From positions 1-34,892 of the forward strand of contig JAQWOH010000006.1 in the NCBI GenBank assembly GCA_029245955.1: 34,892 nucleotides of DNA. Direction: 5' to 3'. Below are positions 17,854-27,243 of the stretch, in pieces. Position 1 is the first letter of the stretch. Each line of letters starts with the position of its first letter. The translations under genes were made by a program, and so were the position numbers. Source of the DNA: Fuerstiella sp. (GTDB lineage: Bacteria > Planctomycetota > Planctomycetia > Planctomycetales > Planctomycetaceae). The notes under the pieces were generated by a model. The model worked only from the letters and a program-made list of their open reading frames with translations. It searched no databases and was not told where the DNA came from.

Positions 17854-18188
17854 CTATCATTCCTCCCGTCCCGTCCGCGAAATGACGCTGAAACATCCTT
17901 TAATTCTGACTGTCATTCAGATCCGGAGAGGGCAATGCTGCGGGGCCTGGATGCGGCGCTGAAGGTTAGCTGATTTGATGTGCGTTTTATGTTAACCGAG
18001 GTCGCCATTCCTCAACCGGCGTTCGTTGGTGGAAAAGGCCGCAGCGGCGATCGGTGTCGAATCGACAAATGCTGTCGACGTTGCGCCGTCGGCAGACAGC
18101 CGCTTTCGCCACGACGCGACTTTACACGGCGTTTGGATATACTGCGCGGGAACTTTCGTCCGCACTCTTTCCAACATACTTTCCCAGC
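17854..18188. other. Intergenic region without visible gene
   Basis: Open frames pass through from the radical SAM reading frame (up to 18054), but family comparison puts the protein start at 18189. I see no strong dyad, RNA gene or promoter pair here. Confidence 0.4.
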
Positions 18189-19754
18189 ATGCCCGACATC
18201 GTCCTGGCAACGCTCAATGCTCGTTACTGGCATACGTCGTTCGGGCTGCGCTATCTGCTGGCAAACATGGAAGAGTTAGCACCGGCAACAGTGATTCGTG
18301 AGTTCGGAATCAATGATCGGCCGGTGGACATGATTTCAACCATCCTGGCAGCCCAGCCACGAATCGTCGGTTTGGGCATTTACATCTGGAATGTAGAAGC
18401 GGCGACACATCTGGTCGCAGACCTGAAACGCGTGCGTCCGGATATCATCTTGGTATTGGGCGGCCCGGAAGTCAGTTATGAGACGAAAACCCAGCCGATT
18501 GTGCATTTGGCGGACTACGTCATTACGGGCGAAGCCGACATCGAGTTTCCTGCTTTGTGCAGGCGGCTGCTTGTACAGACGGAAGCATCAACAACGAAAG
18601 TCCGAGACACGTTGATTCAGGCAACTGCCGATTGCGGGCCCAAGGTTATTCACGCTGCGGTTCCGTCGCTGGACGCAGTTCGCATGCCGTACGAACTGTA
18701 CACTGATGACGATATTGCTCATCGAGTCATCTATGTGGAAGTGTCTCGGGGATGCCCATTCACATGTGAATTCTGCCTCTCAGCGCTGGATGTCCCGGTA
18801 CGGCTGTTCGACGTGGACAAATTTCTGAAAGCAATGCAGTCGCTACTGGAACGGGGAGTCCACAGCTTCAAATTCGTCGATCGGACGTTCAATCTCAACA
18901 TGCGTGTCAGCCGCAGAATTCTGCAGTTTTTCCTGGATCGCTGTAAGGCGGGTCTCTTTCTGCACTTCGAAATGATTCCTGATCGACTGCCGGAATCACT
19001 GCGGGATCTGATTGTTCAGTTTCCCGCGGGCGTCCTTCAGTTCGAAATCGGAGTCCAGACATTCGACCACCAGGTTGGTGAATCCATCAGTCGCCAGCAG
19101 AACAACGACAAGCTGTCCAATAATTTTCGTTTTCTGCGGCAGGAATCGGGAGTCCATATTCACGCTGACCTCATCGTCGGCCTTCCGGGCGAGAGTGTTG
19201 AGTCGTTCGCCGCTGGATTCGATCGTCTGGTCGAACTCAATCCTCAGGAGATTCAGATCGGCATTCTGAAACGTCTAAAAGGGACTCCGATCATTCGTCA
19301 CGATGCGGAATGGAAAATGATCTACAGCGCCCATCCACCATTTGAGATCCTCAGCAACCGCCTGATTGATTTCGAGACGATGCACCGGTTACGGCGAATG
19401 GCCAGATTCTGGGATCTTGTCGCCAACAGTGGAAACTTTGTTCACAGTTGCCCACTTATCTGGCAGGGTCGACAATCCGCCTTCGATAGCTTTCTTCAGT
19501 TCAGTGACTGGCTTTTCCAGGTTGAACAGCGATCTTTCAATATCTCGCTGATACAGCTGGCCGATCGCCTCTTTCAGTATCTCACAGCACACCTGCCAGA
19601 TGAAGACGTGGCTGCCACAATTTGGCGTGACTACGTCCGTTCGGGCCGCAAGGATAAACCTCACTTTCTCAGAGCATTCGACCTTCCGCCGCCCCACGAA
19701 GTTGTGGAATCAGACAGTCCCCGACCGTCACGTCAGGCGCGTCACGTGCGTTGA
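18189..19754 (+). CDS. B12-binding radical SAM protein (DUF4080 type)
   Basis: The 521-aa protein starts with a cobalamin-binding Rossmann fold ([23 protein letters not shown], then [18 protein letters not shown] and [12 protein letters not shown]), lacking the DxHxxG histidine, as many radical SAM members do. The radical SAM core follows with the cluster motif CPFTCEFC (Cys189, Cys193, Cys196) binding 4Fe-4S and SAM, and [10 protein letters not shown] and [11 protein letters not shown] strands. The C-terminal region matches the DUF4080 type. The reaction is unknown; methylation or tRNA/lipid modification is typical of the superfamily. The start at ATG 18189 is chosen because the family opens with this motif; the frame is open for another 45 codons upstream. 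It is not a sulfatase-maturating enzyme by its motifs. Confidence 0.88.
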   Translation: MPDIVLATLNARYWHTSFGLRYLLANMEELAPATVIREFGINDRPVDMISTILAAQPRIVGLGIYIWNVEAATHLVADLKRVRPDIILVLGGPEVSYETKTQPIVHLADYVITGEADIEFPALCRRLLVQTEASTTKVRDTLIQATADCGPKVIHAAVPSLDAVRMPYELYTDDDIAHRVIYVEVSRGCPFTCEFCLSALDVPVRLFDVDKFLKAMQSLLERGVHSFKFVDRTFNLNMRVSRRILQFFLDRCKAGLFLHFEMIPDRLPESLRDLIVQFPAGVLQFEIGVQTFDHQVGESISRQQNNDKLSNNFRFLRQESGVHIHADLIVGLPGESVESFAAGFDRLVELNPQEIQIGILKRLKGTPIIRHDAEWKMIYSAHPPFEILSNRLIDFETMHRLRRMARFWDLVANSGNFVHSCPLIWQGRQSAFDSFLQFSDWLFQVEQRSFNISLIQLADRLFQYLTAHLPDEDVAATIWRDYVRSGRKDKPHFLRAFDLPPPHEVVESDSPRPSRQARHVR

Positions 19755-19778
19755 GCAGGCAAGCGCCGCCAGGACGCC

Positions 19779-20276
19779 TCACTCTTCAGACCAATATGCC
19801 CCGAACGGACCGTTTACGCCCGAGTCAACCCAAACGATGTTGGCGTCCGCAATCGCGACTGCTGTCTGCAGGTCGGCATCGAATGCAGTCGCGGCACAAT
19901 AATCATCACTGAGAGTAGACGCCGCAATAGAACACTGCACGGCCGCAGCCACAGCGGTGGCCGATTTGTTGGCGTCGTCTGCGTCCATGAAGGCCTCTCG
20001 CGCAGAATTGGCGGCGCGGACAAACTCCGACGCGACCGGATCAGCGGCGGGGGCGATGGTCCGCTTGGCGCAGACCTGGGACAGCCACTTTCGGCCTTTG
20101 ACAAAAGCAGCGTCGGGCCCCCTTGAGCAGACCTCAGCAAGCCTCAGGAACTCCTCGATTCGCTTTTGCTGCTCCTGTTCCAGACGTGGTGCAAGCAGCG
20201 GCTGGACTCGCCGAATGCTTCGCACAGCAACCGCAATGCGGATTGCCGGTGGCAGACACTCCAGACGTTCTTCCAT
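19779..20276 (-). CDS. Uncharacterised Ala-rich helical protein
   Basis: The 165-aa protein is not recognised. It is almost entirely helical by composition, Ala-rich, with no signal peptide or membrane helix, so it is probably cytoplasmic. The N-terminus (MEERLECLPPAIRIAVAVRSIRRVQPLL) could be a short amphipathic bundle; a conserved-looking RGPDAAFVKGRKW lies near residue 55, and the end is Asp/Ala-rich. ATG 20276 has GAGG just upstream; GTG 20285 is an alternative. It is convergent with the radical SAM gene (24 bp between stops). Two dyads lie upstream at 20366-20398 and 20415-20448. It shares no visible homology with its neighbours. Confidence 0.65.
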   Translation of the reverse strand: MEERLECLPPAIRIAVAVRSIRRVQPLLAPRLEQEQQKRIEEFLRLAEVCSRGPDAAFVKGRKWLSQVCAKRTIAPAADPVASEFVRAANSAREAFMDADDANKSATAVAAAVQCSIAASTLSDDYCAATAFDADLQTAVAIADANIVWVDSGVNGPFGAYWSEE

Positions 20277-20365
20277 GTTCCTCACTCGTATTCATGATAC
20301 AAAAGAAGACTCAGTTTTCGTCGAATACATCCCTAATCGTTAACACTACCTCACAACCGCCGTAA

Positions 20366-20398
20366 ATGTGAGACGATTTCAGAATTGGTATCTCACAT
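20366..20398. repeat. 8-bp inverted repeat
   Basis: atgtgaga (20366-20373) pairs with tctcacat (20391-20398) across a 17-bp spacer. It lies about 90 bp upstream of the unknown gene (start 20276, minus strand) and resembles a dimeric regulator site. Confidence 0.35.
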
Positions 20399-20414
20399 CG
20401 TCGGCAGCATAAAC

Positions 20415-20448
20415 TGACCCTGAGTGACTCAGGCGCACTGCAGGGTCA
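20415..20448. repeat. 8-bp inverted repeat with nested hairpin
   Basis: tgaccctg (20415-20422) pairs with cagggtca (20441-20448). A competing inner stem, cctgag-tga-ctcagg, is at 20419-20433. Confidence 0.4.
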
Positions 20449-20741
20449 CATCCACCGGAACAGAACCCCCGCAAAATGGGTGACGGCAGACACCAGGGAG
20501 GCACTGTTCGGGAATATTTCCGTCTGATCCGGATTCTCACATCAGCGATTATCCTGTCGGGTCTGCATTCCCGGATTCACTTCTGGTGCTGCTTTCAGGA
20601 GCGAATTCGTAAGGCATTTCTATCACCTGCGTCTGCTGAAGGCAGGATGTTTAAAATTTCGTGAACCAATTGGAAATGGTACTCCGCCACATTTCTTATT
20701 CCACCTGAACGCAGTACGTCATCCTTACAGCGAGCACTGGA

Positions 20742-20781
20742 GTCTGAGGCTTAACGGTGCCTGATAAGGCAGCTCTCAGAC
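20742..20781. repeat. Two-tier hairpin, possible structured RNA
   Basis: The outer stem is gtctgag (20742-20748) with ctcagac (20775-20781), continued by GC pairs past a bulge. The inner stem is tgcct (20758-20762), a gata loop, and aggca (20767-20771). The compact 40-nt fold lies 470 bp from the nearest gene start on either side. Confidence 0.4.
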
Positions 20782-21249
20782 CCGCGACACAGACCCGTTT
20801 TCAGCGAAGACATGGATCAACGTCATTAATGGGACAGAAGCATGTGCATAGGGAGTCGAGCACATAAATCGCTAATGTCTTACAGTCTTACCCGGAAACT
20901 CCCGCAGGCGGATGACTCAAACGTCGTTGCAGACAGATCTGAAACGGTCGACAGACAAGGATCAGCCGCTGATGGACCGGACGTACTGCCGTGTGTCTGC
21001 CTTCCTGTGTGTCGGTCTTCCGACTGAGGCACTACACGTCCCGCCCTCATCGACAGATGAAGGTCAGTCAGCACGAAAGTCGTGACAACCGAGAATCGAC
21101 CGGGGCTTGTGAATGCTCAGGACTTTACTATGGTTGGGGCATTGCCCGGCGATCCGCACTGCCTTCACGGCGAAGCTGCGATATATGGCATTCACATTTG
21201 CGACGCTGAAGACGTCAATGAGCTCACACAGACTGTGGACACCATCAGC

Positions 21250-22914
21250 ATGAATTCGATTCAGAATCCCCTCAGTCGGATGACACTGTCCGTTATTCTC
21301 AGCAGCCTCTGTGCCGTAGCGGATGCGACTGACGATGACGAAGTCGTTCGTGTGTTCATCTTTGCCGGCCAGTCAAACATGGTGGGTTCTGATTCGAAAG
21401 TCGATGACATCAAACGTTTTCCTCCGTTTGCGGGTCTTGAGAACCCACAGTCGGGAGTCAGGTTCTCATATTGCATCGGTCGCCAGAACAAGTCCCGTTC
21501 AGACGGCTGGGTCAACCTGCAACCAGTCAACAACGTGGTCGGTCCGGAGCTGAGCTTCGCCCGCAAAGTCACTCAGAATGTGGATGCTCCCATTGCCATC
21601 ATCAAATGCGCGGCTGGTGGGACCCACCTGGGCGGTGACTGGAATCCCGAACAGCCCGAAGGCTTCCGCATGTATCCACTGGCGCTGGACCTGATCCGAA
21701 CATCACTCAGGACGCTTGATGAGCAGAACATCGCGTACCGGATTGAAGGATTTATGTGGCATCAGGGCGAAAATGACATGTTCAACGAAGATTACATGGC
21801 CAGCTACGGCACGAACCTTGCGAAGTTTCTGGTCCGATGGCGTCACGATCTGAAAACACCTGACCTGAAATTCTATATCGGAGAGCTCTGTACGAAGACA
21901 ATCTGGGGCATGGACCTGCGCCCACGCATGTATGCCATCAGCCAGGGACAAAAGACGGTAACCGATGCCGACGAGCTTGCGGAATACATTCCGACGTCAC
22001 ATGTCGGTGTCGAAATCGGTGGCGGAGTCGGACTCCATTATCACTACGGAACGCTGGGGCAACTGGAACACGGAGTGAACTATGCCGACGGTTATTTGCG
22101 AACGATCGGCAGGAGCCCCGCCAGAGCGAATCGGACGTTGCAGAAATGGCCGTACAAACAGGGAAGCCCGGTCAAATTGTTTGTACTTGCCGGTCACCGC
22201 AACATGGAAGGAGAACGCGCCTTCGTTCAGGAACTGAAAACGCTTCGGCCGGAACTATTAAAGGACAATCAAAGCATTGCGTACCGATACAGCATCGGTG
22301 GCGGCAACAGGACGTCTGGTGGCTGGGAACCACTTGGTCCGGCCGGCTATTACGATACGTTCGGGCCCGAAGTCAGCTTCGCTGACACGCTGGACACAAA
22401 TCTTGACGACAACATCGCGATCGCCAAGTTTACTCACAGTGGTTCGCAGATGAATGACTGGACGCCGGAAGGCAGTATGGCCAGAGCCCGCCATCTGTAT
22501 CCTCAGTTCATCACCTTTATCAGGGACTCAGTGAAGAAGCTGAAGGATGAAGGCCACGAAGTGGAACTGGCCGGCATTTTTTATCACGCGGGTGAGAATG
22601 AAATGAGCATGCCTTCGTACCGCAAGAACGCAGCAACATGGCTGGAATCGACAATAACCAGCAGTCGCAAGGACCTTGAATTGCCGCAACTGAAGTGGTA
22701 CGTCAGCCAGCAGTCCCCAACTGACCATGAGCGTGTCAACAGCATCGATGTCACCAGTCAGTTAGAGACTCTGGCCACGGCGGACAGCAACCTTGTTCAC
22801 ATAAAGACGTTCGACCTGCCTGAGCAGCCAAAGCAGCTTGTCCTTGATACTGCCGGTATTCTTCGTCTGGGAGAGGTCATTGCGGAAACATTTCTGCAGA
22901 CGCCGTCTCGTTAG
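21250..22914 (+). CDS. Secreted tandem sialate-O-acetylesterase-like (SASA/DUF303) protein, second domain degenerate
   Basis: The 554-aa protein has an N-terminal signal (SRMTLSVILSSLCAVADA) and two SASA (DUF303) esterase domains, which remove acetyl groups from sugars. Domain 1 has the nucleophile motif FAGQSNM (Ser about 42), KCAAGGTHL, GFMWHQGENDM and a His-rich GLHYHYGTLGQ near its end, so it looks active. Domain 2 (from about residue 305) begins LAGHRNM, with Arg in place of the nucleophile Ser, and ends VLDTAGILRLG without the catalytic His, though FYHAGENEM is kept. It is therefore probably a binding or structural domain. ATG 21250 was chosen for the signal peptide; ATG 21280 is close behind. 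No Shine-Dalgarno is visible. Confidence 0.85.
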   Translation: MNSIQNPLSRMTLSVILSSLCAVADATDDDEVVRVFIFAGQSNMVGSDSKVDDIKRFPPFAGLENPQSGVRFSYCIGRQNKSRSDGWVNLQPVNNVVGPELSFARKVTQNVDAPIAIIKCAAGGTHLGGDWNPEQPEGFRMYPLALDLIRTSLRTLDEQNIAYRIEGFMWHQGENDMFNEDYMASYGTNLAKFLVRWRHDLKTPDLKFYIGELCTKTIWGMDLRPRMYAISQGQKTVTDADELAEYIPTSHVGVEIGGGVGLHYHYGTLGQLEHGVNYADGYLRTIGRSPARANRTLQKWPYKQGSPVKLFVLAGHRNMEGERAFVQELKTLRPELLKDNQSIAYRYSIGGGNRTSGGWEPLGPAGYYDTFGPEVSFADTLDTNLDDNIAIAKFTHSGSQMNDWTPEGSMARARHLYPQFITFIRDSVKKLKDEGHEVELAGIFYHAGENEMSMPSYRKNAATWLESTITSSRKDLELPQLKWYVSQQSPTDHERVNSIDVTSQLETLATADSNLVHIKTFDLPEQPKQLVLDTAGILRLGEVIAETFLQTPSR

Positions 22915-23025
22915 CAAACGTCACCTGCGGCCGTAAACGATCCGGGCAGGCGGAAGCAGCAACACTGCCTCCGATAGCGCTCATCGCAACCGCAAGACAG
23001 CATAAATGGCTCTACGAAAATTCAT

Positions 23026-23607
23026 TTACGATGAGCCACTGCACGATTCCGACAGGAAACAGCGGTGGCTGGACAGCGGGCCGTCCTTTACGTCGTCGCA
23101 CGCCGCAAGCCCGTGATTCTGCGCAATCGCGATACCACGGAGGTTTGTTTCACGAAGTGGAATCAGGATGCGTTTCATCGACCAGTCCCGGTGAATCCAC
23201 TCGATTACACCCCTGACCAAAGCCCCCTCCATATCTGTAGCGTCGTCGATCACCCAGAATGCCAGTTGGGCGCCGTCGATCTCAATGCAACGTTCGACGT
23301 AGATACAGCCAAGGCAGCAGGCACCATCGGGGCAAAGAACCGTGTAAGCGAACGCTTCATGACGAACAAACTCGTCGTGGTGACCACGAAGATCGGTGCG
23401 GTTAAGCTCCAGGGTAAAATCGTCCGGCGGCCAATCGCCCCACCGAAGTTCCTCACGCAGCCTGGTTCGGCAGGACATCAACGCCTGAAAATCCAGCTCA
23501 GCGTGTTTTTCACACAGCGGTTCCAGGCGGAATCGACTGTTCTTCAGTGGCTCGGGCACGGAAGTAATCGCCTTCCATCGCGAGCTCTGTTTGGGAGCCT
23601 GTGTCAT
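23026..23607 (-). CDS. GNAT-family acetyltransferase (RimJ/RimL-like)
   Basis: The 193-aa cytoplasmic protein opens with the RimJ/RimL pattern (FRLEPLCEKHAELDFQALMSCR) followed by a strand and helix (FAYTVLCPDGACCLGCIYVE), a strand, AFWVID, then EGALVRGVIEWI in the acetyl-CoA region and RETNLRGIAIAQNHGL near the end. The GxGxxA-like pyrophosphate loop is poorly preserved here (DDATDMEGALVRG), so activity is uncertain. The substrate is unknown. ATG 23607 is the first and only sensible start; no ribosome site is obvious. It is convergent with the esterase gene (about 110 bp between stops) and is probably a single-gene unit. Confidence 0.75.
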   Translation of the reverse strand: MTQAPKQSSRWKAITSVPEPLKNSRFRLEPLCEKHAELDFQALMSCRTRLREELRWGDWPPDDFTLELNRTDLRGHHDEFVRHEAFAYTVLCPDGACCLGCIYVERCIEIDGAQLAFWVIDDATDMEGALVRGVIEWIHRDWSMKRILIPLRETNLRGIAIAQNHGLAACDDVKDGPLSSHRCFLSESCSGSS

Positions 23608-23695
23608 GTGTTAAACAGCTGCTGGCACGGTGCGATCTTCTGCAATACAGCATCGAGACTGCCATCGCCTGGCAGCCCGCGACAGATTCACGGTA

Positions 23696-23712
23696 CACAG
23701 CTTACAGCTGTG
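23696..23712. repeat. Short perfect hairpin
   Basis: cacagct and agctgtg form a 7-bp stem with a 3-nt loop, about 90 bp from the start of the divergent GNAT gene. Its role is unknown. Confidence 0.3.
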
Positions 23713-23949
23713 AAACTCCCGCCTGTGCGACATTTGGCCAAGAAAAAGTGCTGCACGGCTGGAAACGCCGGGCTGCGACAGCCATTACGAATCCAGCAAC
23801 AGCCTGAAATAGAATCGCCCGCATCCGGGCCGGTTGTCATGGGTTCCCTCACTTCTGTGAACGATGTCAAATTGGGCTTGGCCCCGTCAATGAAACGCCG
23901 TGTGACACCAAGCAGCCTGCAACCGAGATAATCGTCACAGCTTGCCTAA

Positions 23950-23980
23950 TTGACATGGCCCGGAATCCGATTGTTAAGAT
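23950..23980 (+). promoter_or_regulatory. Candidate promoter of the porin gene
   Basis: TTGACA (23950-23955) is a perfect -35 box; TAAGAT (23975-23980) matches 4 of 6 positions of a -10 box after a 19-bp spacer, slightly long. It would give a leader of about 115 nt before GTG 24103. Confidence 0.35.
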
Positions 23981-24102
23981 TGTGTGGAACATGTGCTCCC
24001 TCCTGAACCACTTGGACAGAATTTGACGATTGGTCTGAACATATGGAACAGTTTCTCTCTTCCCGCCAGAACTGAGCACTCTCACATTTCAGGGACGCAG
24101 CA

Positions 24103-25680
24103 GTGTTTCGATACAAAATCCTGTCATTTTGGGTGTTTACATTTCTCGCGCTGCTGAGCAACGATGTATTTGCTGATGAACTGACGTATGCACAGCTGCT
24201 GGACCGACTGCAGCAAACGGAACAGCGACTGAACAACCTGGAACAGCAACAATCGCCAATATTCCGCCAGGTGTCGAGCAAATCTTCCGTTGCTCTCCCG
24301 GTGCCTCTGACTCCAGTGACGGAGATCGTCCCCGCAGTGGAAGCGGACGTGCAGCCGACTTTTGACCAGCGGCTGCAGGCACTGGAAGAGGGCTGGCAGC
24401 AGCTGGACAGTGCGTGGTTGGCCTTTGACACGGCAGAAACCAAGAATAAGAACGACGCGGCACAGAAGCCCACGTTCAAAATGAATGGCCGAATTCACGC
24501 AGACTTCTGGGATTTCATCCAGGACGACGGTGGAATCGGATTTCTTGAAAATCCTATCGGTTCGCTGCCGGCGGCCCGGGTTGGAACCGGCCCCGAAGAC
24601 CGATATGCATTTCGCCGCATTCGCCTTGAAATGAAAGGTGACATCACAGAGACAATGCTGTGGCGAACGCAACTTGATTTTGCGAAGCCGGGCATCGCGG
24701 AAATGAAGGACGTCTATATCGGGTTTAAGAATCTACCGAAGAACCAGCAGCTGCTGGTTGGTAACCAGAAGCGTCCGCTGGGACTCGATCACCTGAATAG
24801 TAGCCGCTACAACGTTTTTCTGGAGCGACCATTTGTAGTGGAAACATTCAACCCGGACGCGCGTCGTCCTGGTATCGCGATGTATGGCTATACGGACGAC
24901 GAAAGATACCACTGGCGATACGGTGCCTATTACCTCGAAAACATTAAGTCAGACGGACAGTATCTTGGTGACCAGCGTCAGATGAGCGGAAACTTCCGAC
25001 TCTCAAGCAGTCCGTGGTACGACGACAGTTCGGACGGGCGCGGCTACTTTCACTGGGCGTTTGCCGGCATGTTTGCCAAACCCCACGGCAACGACATGGA
25101 AAACAATTCTCACAGCAACGAAGGACGCTTCGCGACGCGTCCTGAAGCTCGCAGCAGCCGTTCATGGCTGGACACGGGACGAATTGCAGGGGCTGACTGG
25201 TACGAAGTACTGGCGGTGGAAAGTATTTTCAACGTCGGCCAGATGCAGATTGTTGGCGAATACATGCATACCTTCATGCAGCGAGACGGGTTCAACGATA
25301 CTCAGTTCAACGGCGGATACGTCTATCTGAGCTATATCCTGACCGGCGAACATATCCCCTACAGTCGTAAGACCGGAACGATCGGGCGACTGAAGCCGTT
25401 CGAAAACTTCTTCCTGATGGATCGCTGCGGCGGAGGTACGTGTCACGGCTGGGGCGCATTCGGTATTGCTGCCCGCTACTCGTACCTTGATGTCAGCGAC
25501 CAGGACGTTCTGGGCGGAGTCGGAAATTCGGGGTCATTCGCCTTTAACTGGTACTGGACCGCCTATTCGAAACTGCAGTTTAACCTGATCTATGGTGAAA
25601 TTGATGATCGGTCTCCTGCTGTCGGCACCACGGGCGGCAGCTATCTGATGGCGGGAACTCGATTCGCCATTGAGTTCTGA
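24103..25680 (+). CDS. Outer-membrane porin, phosphate-selective OprP/OprO-like
   Basis: The 525-aa protein begins with a signal peptide (FRYKILSFWVFTFLALLSNDVFA) and a short coiled coil (LLDRLQQTEQRLNNLEQQ), as in many planctomycetal porins. The rest is a beta-barrel of alternating strands: FKMNGRIHADFWDF, YAFRRIRLEMKGDITETMLWRTQLDF, KDVYIGFKNLP and NQKRPLGLDHLNSSRY, the last being a typical OprP/O signature. The barrel ends in an aromatic residue (TRFAIEF), the outer-membrane assembly signal. It probably forms an anion channel, and the substrate is not certain. The start is GTG 24103, with AGGGA 7 nt upstream and the signal peptide directly following; no nearby ATG is better. Confidence 0.85.
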   Translation: MFRYKILSFWVFTFLALLSNDVFADELTYAQLLDRLQQTEQRLNNLEQQQSPIFRQVSSKSSVALPVPLTPVTEIVPAVEADVQPTFDQRLQALEEGWQQLDSAWLAFDTAETKNKNDAAQKPTFKMNGRIHADFWDFIQDDGGIGFLENPIGSLPAARVGTGPEDRYAFRRIRLEMKGDITETMLWRTQLDFAKPGIAEMKDVYIGFKNLPKNQQLLVGNQKRPLGLDHLNSSRYNVFLERPFVVETFNPDARRPGIAMYGYTDDERYHWRYGAYYLENIKSDGQYLGDQRQMSGNFRLSSSPWYDDSSDGRGYFHWAFAGMFAKPHGNDMENNSHSNEGRFATRPEARSSRSWLDTGRIAGADWYEVLAVESIFNVGQMQIVGEYMHTFMQRDGFNDTQFNGGYVYLSYILTGEHIPYSRKTGTIGRLKPFENFFLMDRCGGGTCHGWGAFGIAARYSYLDVSDQDVLGGVGNSGSFAFNWYWTAYSKLQFNLIYGEIDDRSPAVGTTGGSYLMAGTRFAIEF

Positions 25681-25691
25681 TGCAGCTGTGG

Positions 25692-25718
25692 CAACGGATA
25701 CGGTTTAACCGACCGTTG
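25692..25718. terminator. Candidate bidirectional terminator hairpin
   Basis: caacgg (25692-25697) pairs with ccgttg (25713-25718), enclosing a second stem, cggtt-t-aaccg (25701-25711). It lies between the convergent porin and DUF1552 genes, 12 bp after the porin stop. There is no clean T-tract. Confidence 0.35.
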
Positions 25719-25814
25719 TTGCGTCGTGTTCCGTCCCCTCCGCTTACGGGGCCCGACAGTATCGTACGCCGGAAAAACAAGCCCTCTGAGTAGTACCTTT
25801 TGCCCGCACCATCT

Positions 25815-27167
25815 CTATCCCGCGACGTGCAACTGACCGATGGTTCCCGTGCTGTCCGCGAAATTTTTCACCGGAAGCCCCATCAGCTGAGCCTGCGTCA
25901 GCCACAGGTTGGCCAGGGGAGTGCCTTCCGGCATATTAATATGCTGCCCCGATCGCACCCGTCTGCCTCCTCCCGCCATGATGATCGGCAGATCGTTGTA
26001 TTGGTGAGTCGAACCATCACCTAAGCCCGAACCATAGGTAAACAGAGTGTTGTCCAGCAGCGACGTTCCATCTGATTCTTCGATGGCGTCCATTTTCGAA
26101 ATCAAATACGCGTACTGTTCCATGTGAAACCGATCGACTTTCAGCAGGTCATCGATCATCTTCGTCTGGTTGTGCGACATCTGATGATGGCTGCGTGGTT
26201 TGTCGAACAGTCCTTCGAACTTATAAGGAGTGTCCCAGCGTTCGGGCCCGACCATAAACGTGGCCACATTCGTCAGACCGGTCTGCAGCGCCACAACCAT
26301 CAGATCGCCCATCAGCCGAATATAATCACCCCGCGGCATATAGGCTTCGGGCGGCTCGTCGAAATCGACTTTCGCCAGCTCCGCCTTCATATTCTCCAGC
26401 CGATCCATCTGCGTTTCTATTGTGCGAATGGAATCGAAGTATTCGGAAAACTTCTGTCGATCCGTGTAGCCCAGATCTTTCTTCAGAGACGTCGCGTCTT
26501 CCAGTACCAGATCCGTAATGTCGCGATAACGATCAATTTCCTGTGTCGAGAACAACCGGCGATACATGTTTCGCGGATCGCGAATTGACGGTGCAAGGTG
26601 TCCCGTCCCATACCATGAGATGTTGTCGAAATAAATTGATTCTTTGTTGTCACGATGACTGTTGCAACTGAATTCCAGCGTGGCGAATGGTGTCTTTGTG
26701 CCCACATGATCGGCGACCAGATGATCCAGAGTTCGATCCAGCGGCCATGCCGTTCCTTTAATCGTGTATGGCCGAGCGCTGCTGAGATAACACGACGCAC
26801 ATTGTGCATGAACGTCAGTACCCTGCTGAAAGGTGCGGTCCATCCCGGTGATGAGATTAACCTTCTTCCTGAATGCCTCCAGAGGCTGCATGGTGGGAGT
26901 CAGTTCATCCAGCGGTCTGACGCTGTACGCAGGATCCTGCCTGCCCAGTGACTTCATCACATTGCCAAGGTTCCCTTTCGGAATCACCTGATCAGCTTCA
27001 CCAGGAAAGAACCCACGGCGCACCACGCCAATTGGCACATAGAAATGAGCCATTCGACGCGCAACATGTTTTGCAGATGTCGCTGCGGCGATGCTTTCCA
27101 TCCACGGCAGGGCCAATGCTGCCCCCCCGATTCCGCGTAAAAATGTTCTTCGTGATGATGATCTCAT
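25815..27167 (-). CDS. DUF1552 protein with Tat signal
   Basis: The 450-aa exported protein has a Tat leader (SSSRRTFLRGIGGAALALPWMES). DUF1552 is a planctomycete-rich family of unknown reaction, distantly related in layout to DUF1501. Landmarks are FYVPIGVVRRGFFPG, LITGMDRTFQQGTDVHAQCASCYLS and, near the end, LFTYGSGLGDGSTHQYNDLPIIMAGGG with the closing LWLTQAQLMGLPVKNFADSTG. It is the last gene of the minus-strand set and follows the DUF1592-type cytochrome by 76 bp, the standard pairing of these two families, so the two proteins probably act together in the periplasm. ATG 27167 is the only good start. Confidence 0.9.
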   Translation of the reverse strand: MRSSSRRTFLRGIGGAALALPWMESIAAATSAKHVARRMAHFYVPIGVVRRGFFPGEADQVIPKGNLGNVMKSLGRQDPAYSVRPLDELTPTMQPLEAFRKKVNLITGMDRTFQQGTDVHAQCASCYLSSARPYTIKGTAWPLDRTLDHLVADHVGTKTPFATLEFSCNSHRDNKESIYFDNISWYGTGHLAPSIRDPRNMYRRLFSTQEIDRYRDITDLVLEDATSLKKDLGYTDRQKFSEYFDSIRTIETQMDRLENMKAELAKVDFDEPPEAYMPRGDYIRLMGDLMVVALQTGLTNVATFMVGPERWDTPYKFEGLFDKPRSHHQMSHNQTKMIDDLLKVDRFHMEQYAYLISKMDAIEESDGTSLLDNTLFTYGSGLGDGSTHQYNDLPIIMAGGGRRVRSGQHINMPEGTPLANLWLTQAQLMGLPVKNFADSTGTIGQLHVAG

Positions 27168-27243
27168 TATTCGAGGCTTGAATCCTACCGGTCTGCGCCG
27201 GGACGTTCTCAGGCACGAATTAACGTCAAGTCATGGCAGCAGG

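Larger units (their letters stand above)
20277..21249. other. Long intergenic region with several dyads
   Basis: No gene is supported over about 970 bp. The short open frames have no ribosome site or recognisable domain. The dyads at 20366-20398, 20415-20448 and 20742-20781 are listed separately, and a small gtcgg-tctt-ccgac stem lies at 21011-21024. A frame open from 21082 joins the esterase gene, but its first part is not protein-like. Confidence 0.5.
23608..24102. other. Intergenic region before the porin gene
   Basis: No gene is supported. It contains the 7-bp stem cacagct-tac-agctgtg at 23696-23712 and the promoter-like sequence at 23950-23980. Confidence 0.45.

Noticed and set aside
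18189..19754. Sulfatase-maturating radical SAM enzyme for the sulfatase at 29620
   Set aside because: It has an N-terminal B12-binding domain and a DUF4080-type C-terminus and lacks the SPASM-type Cys-rich tail expected of anSME.
21082..21249. An N-terminal extension of the SASA protein from GTG 21082
   Set aside because: The extra 56 residues are not protein-like and would bury the signal peptide that begins at 21250.
23065..23931. A 288-codon plus-strand frame opposite the second GNAT gene
   Set aside because: It is the antisense shadow of a gene with recognisable GNAT motifs and has no domain of its own.
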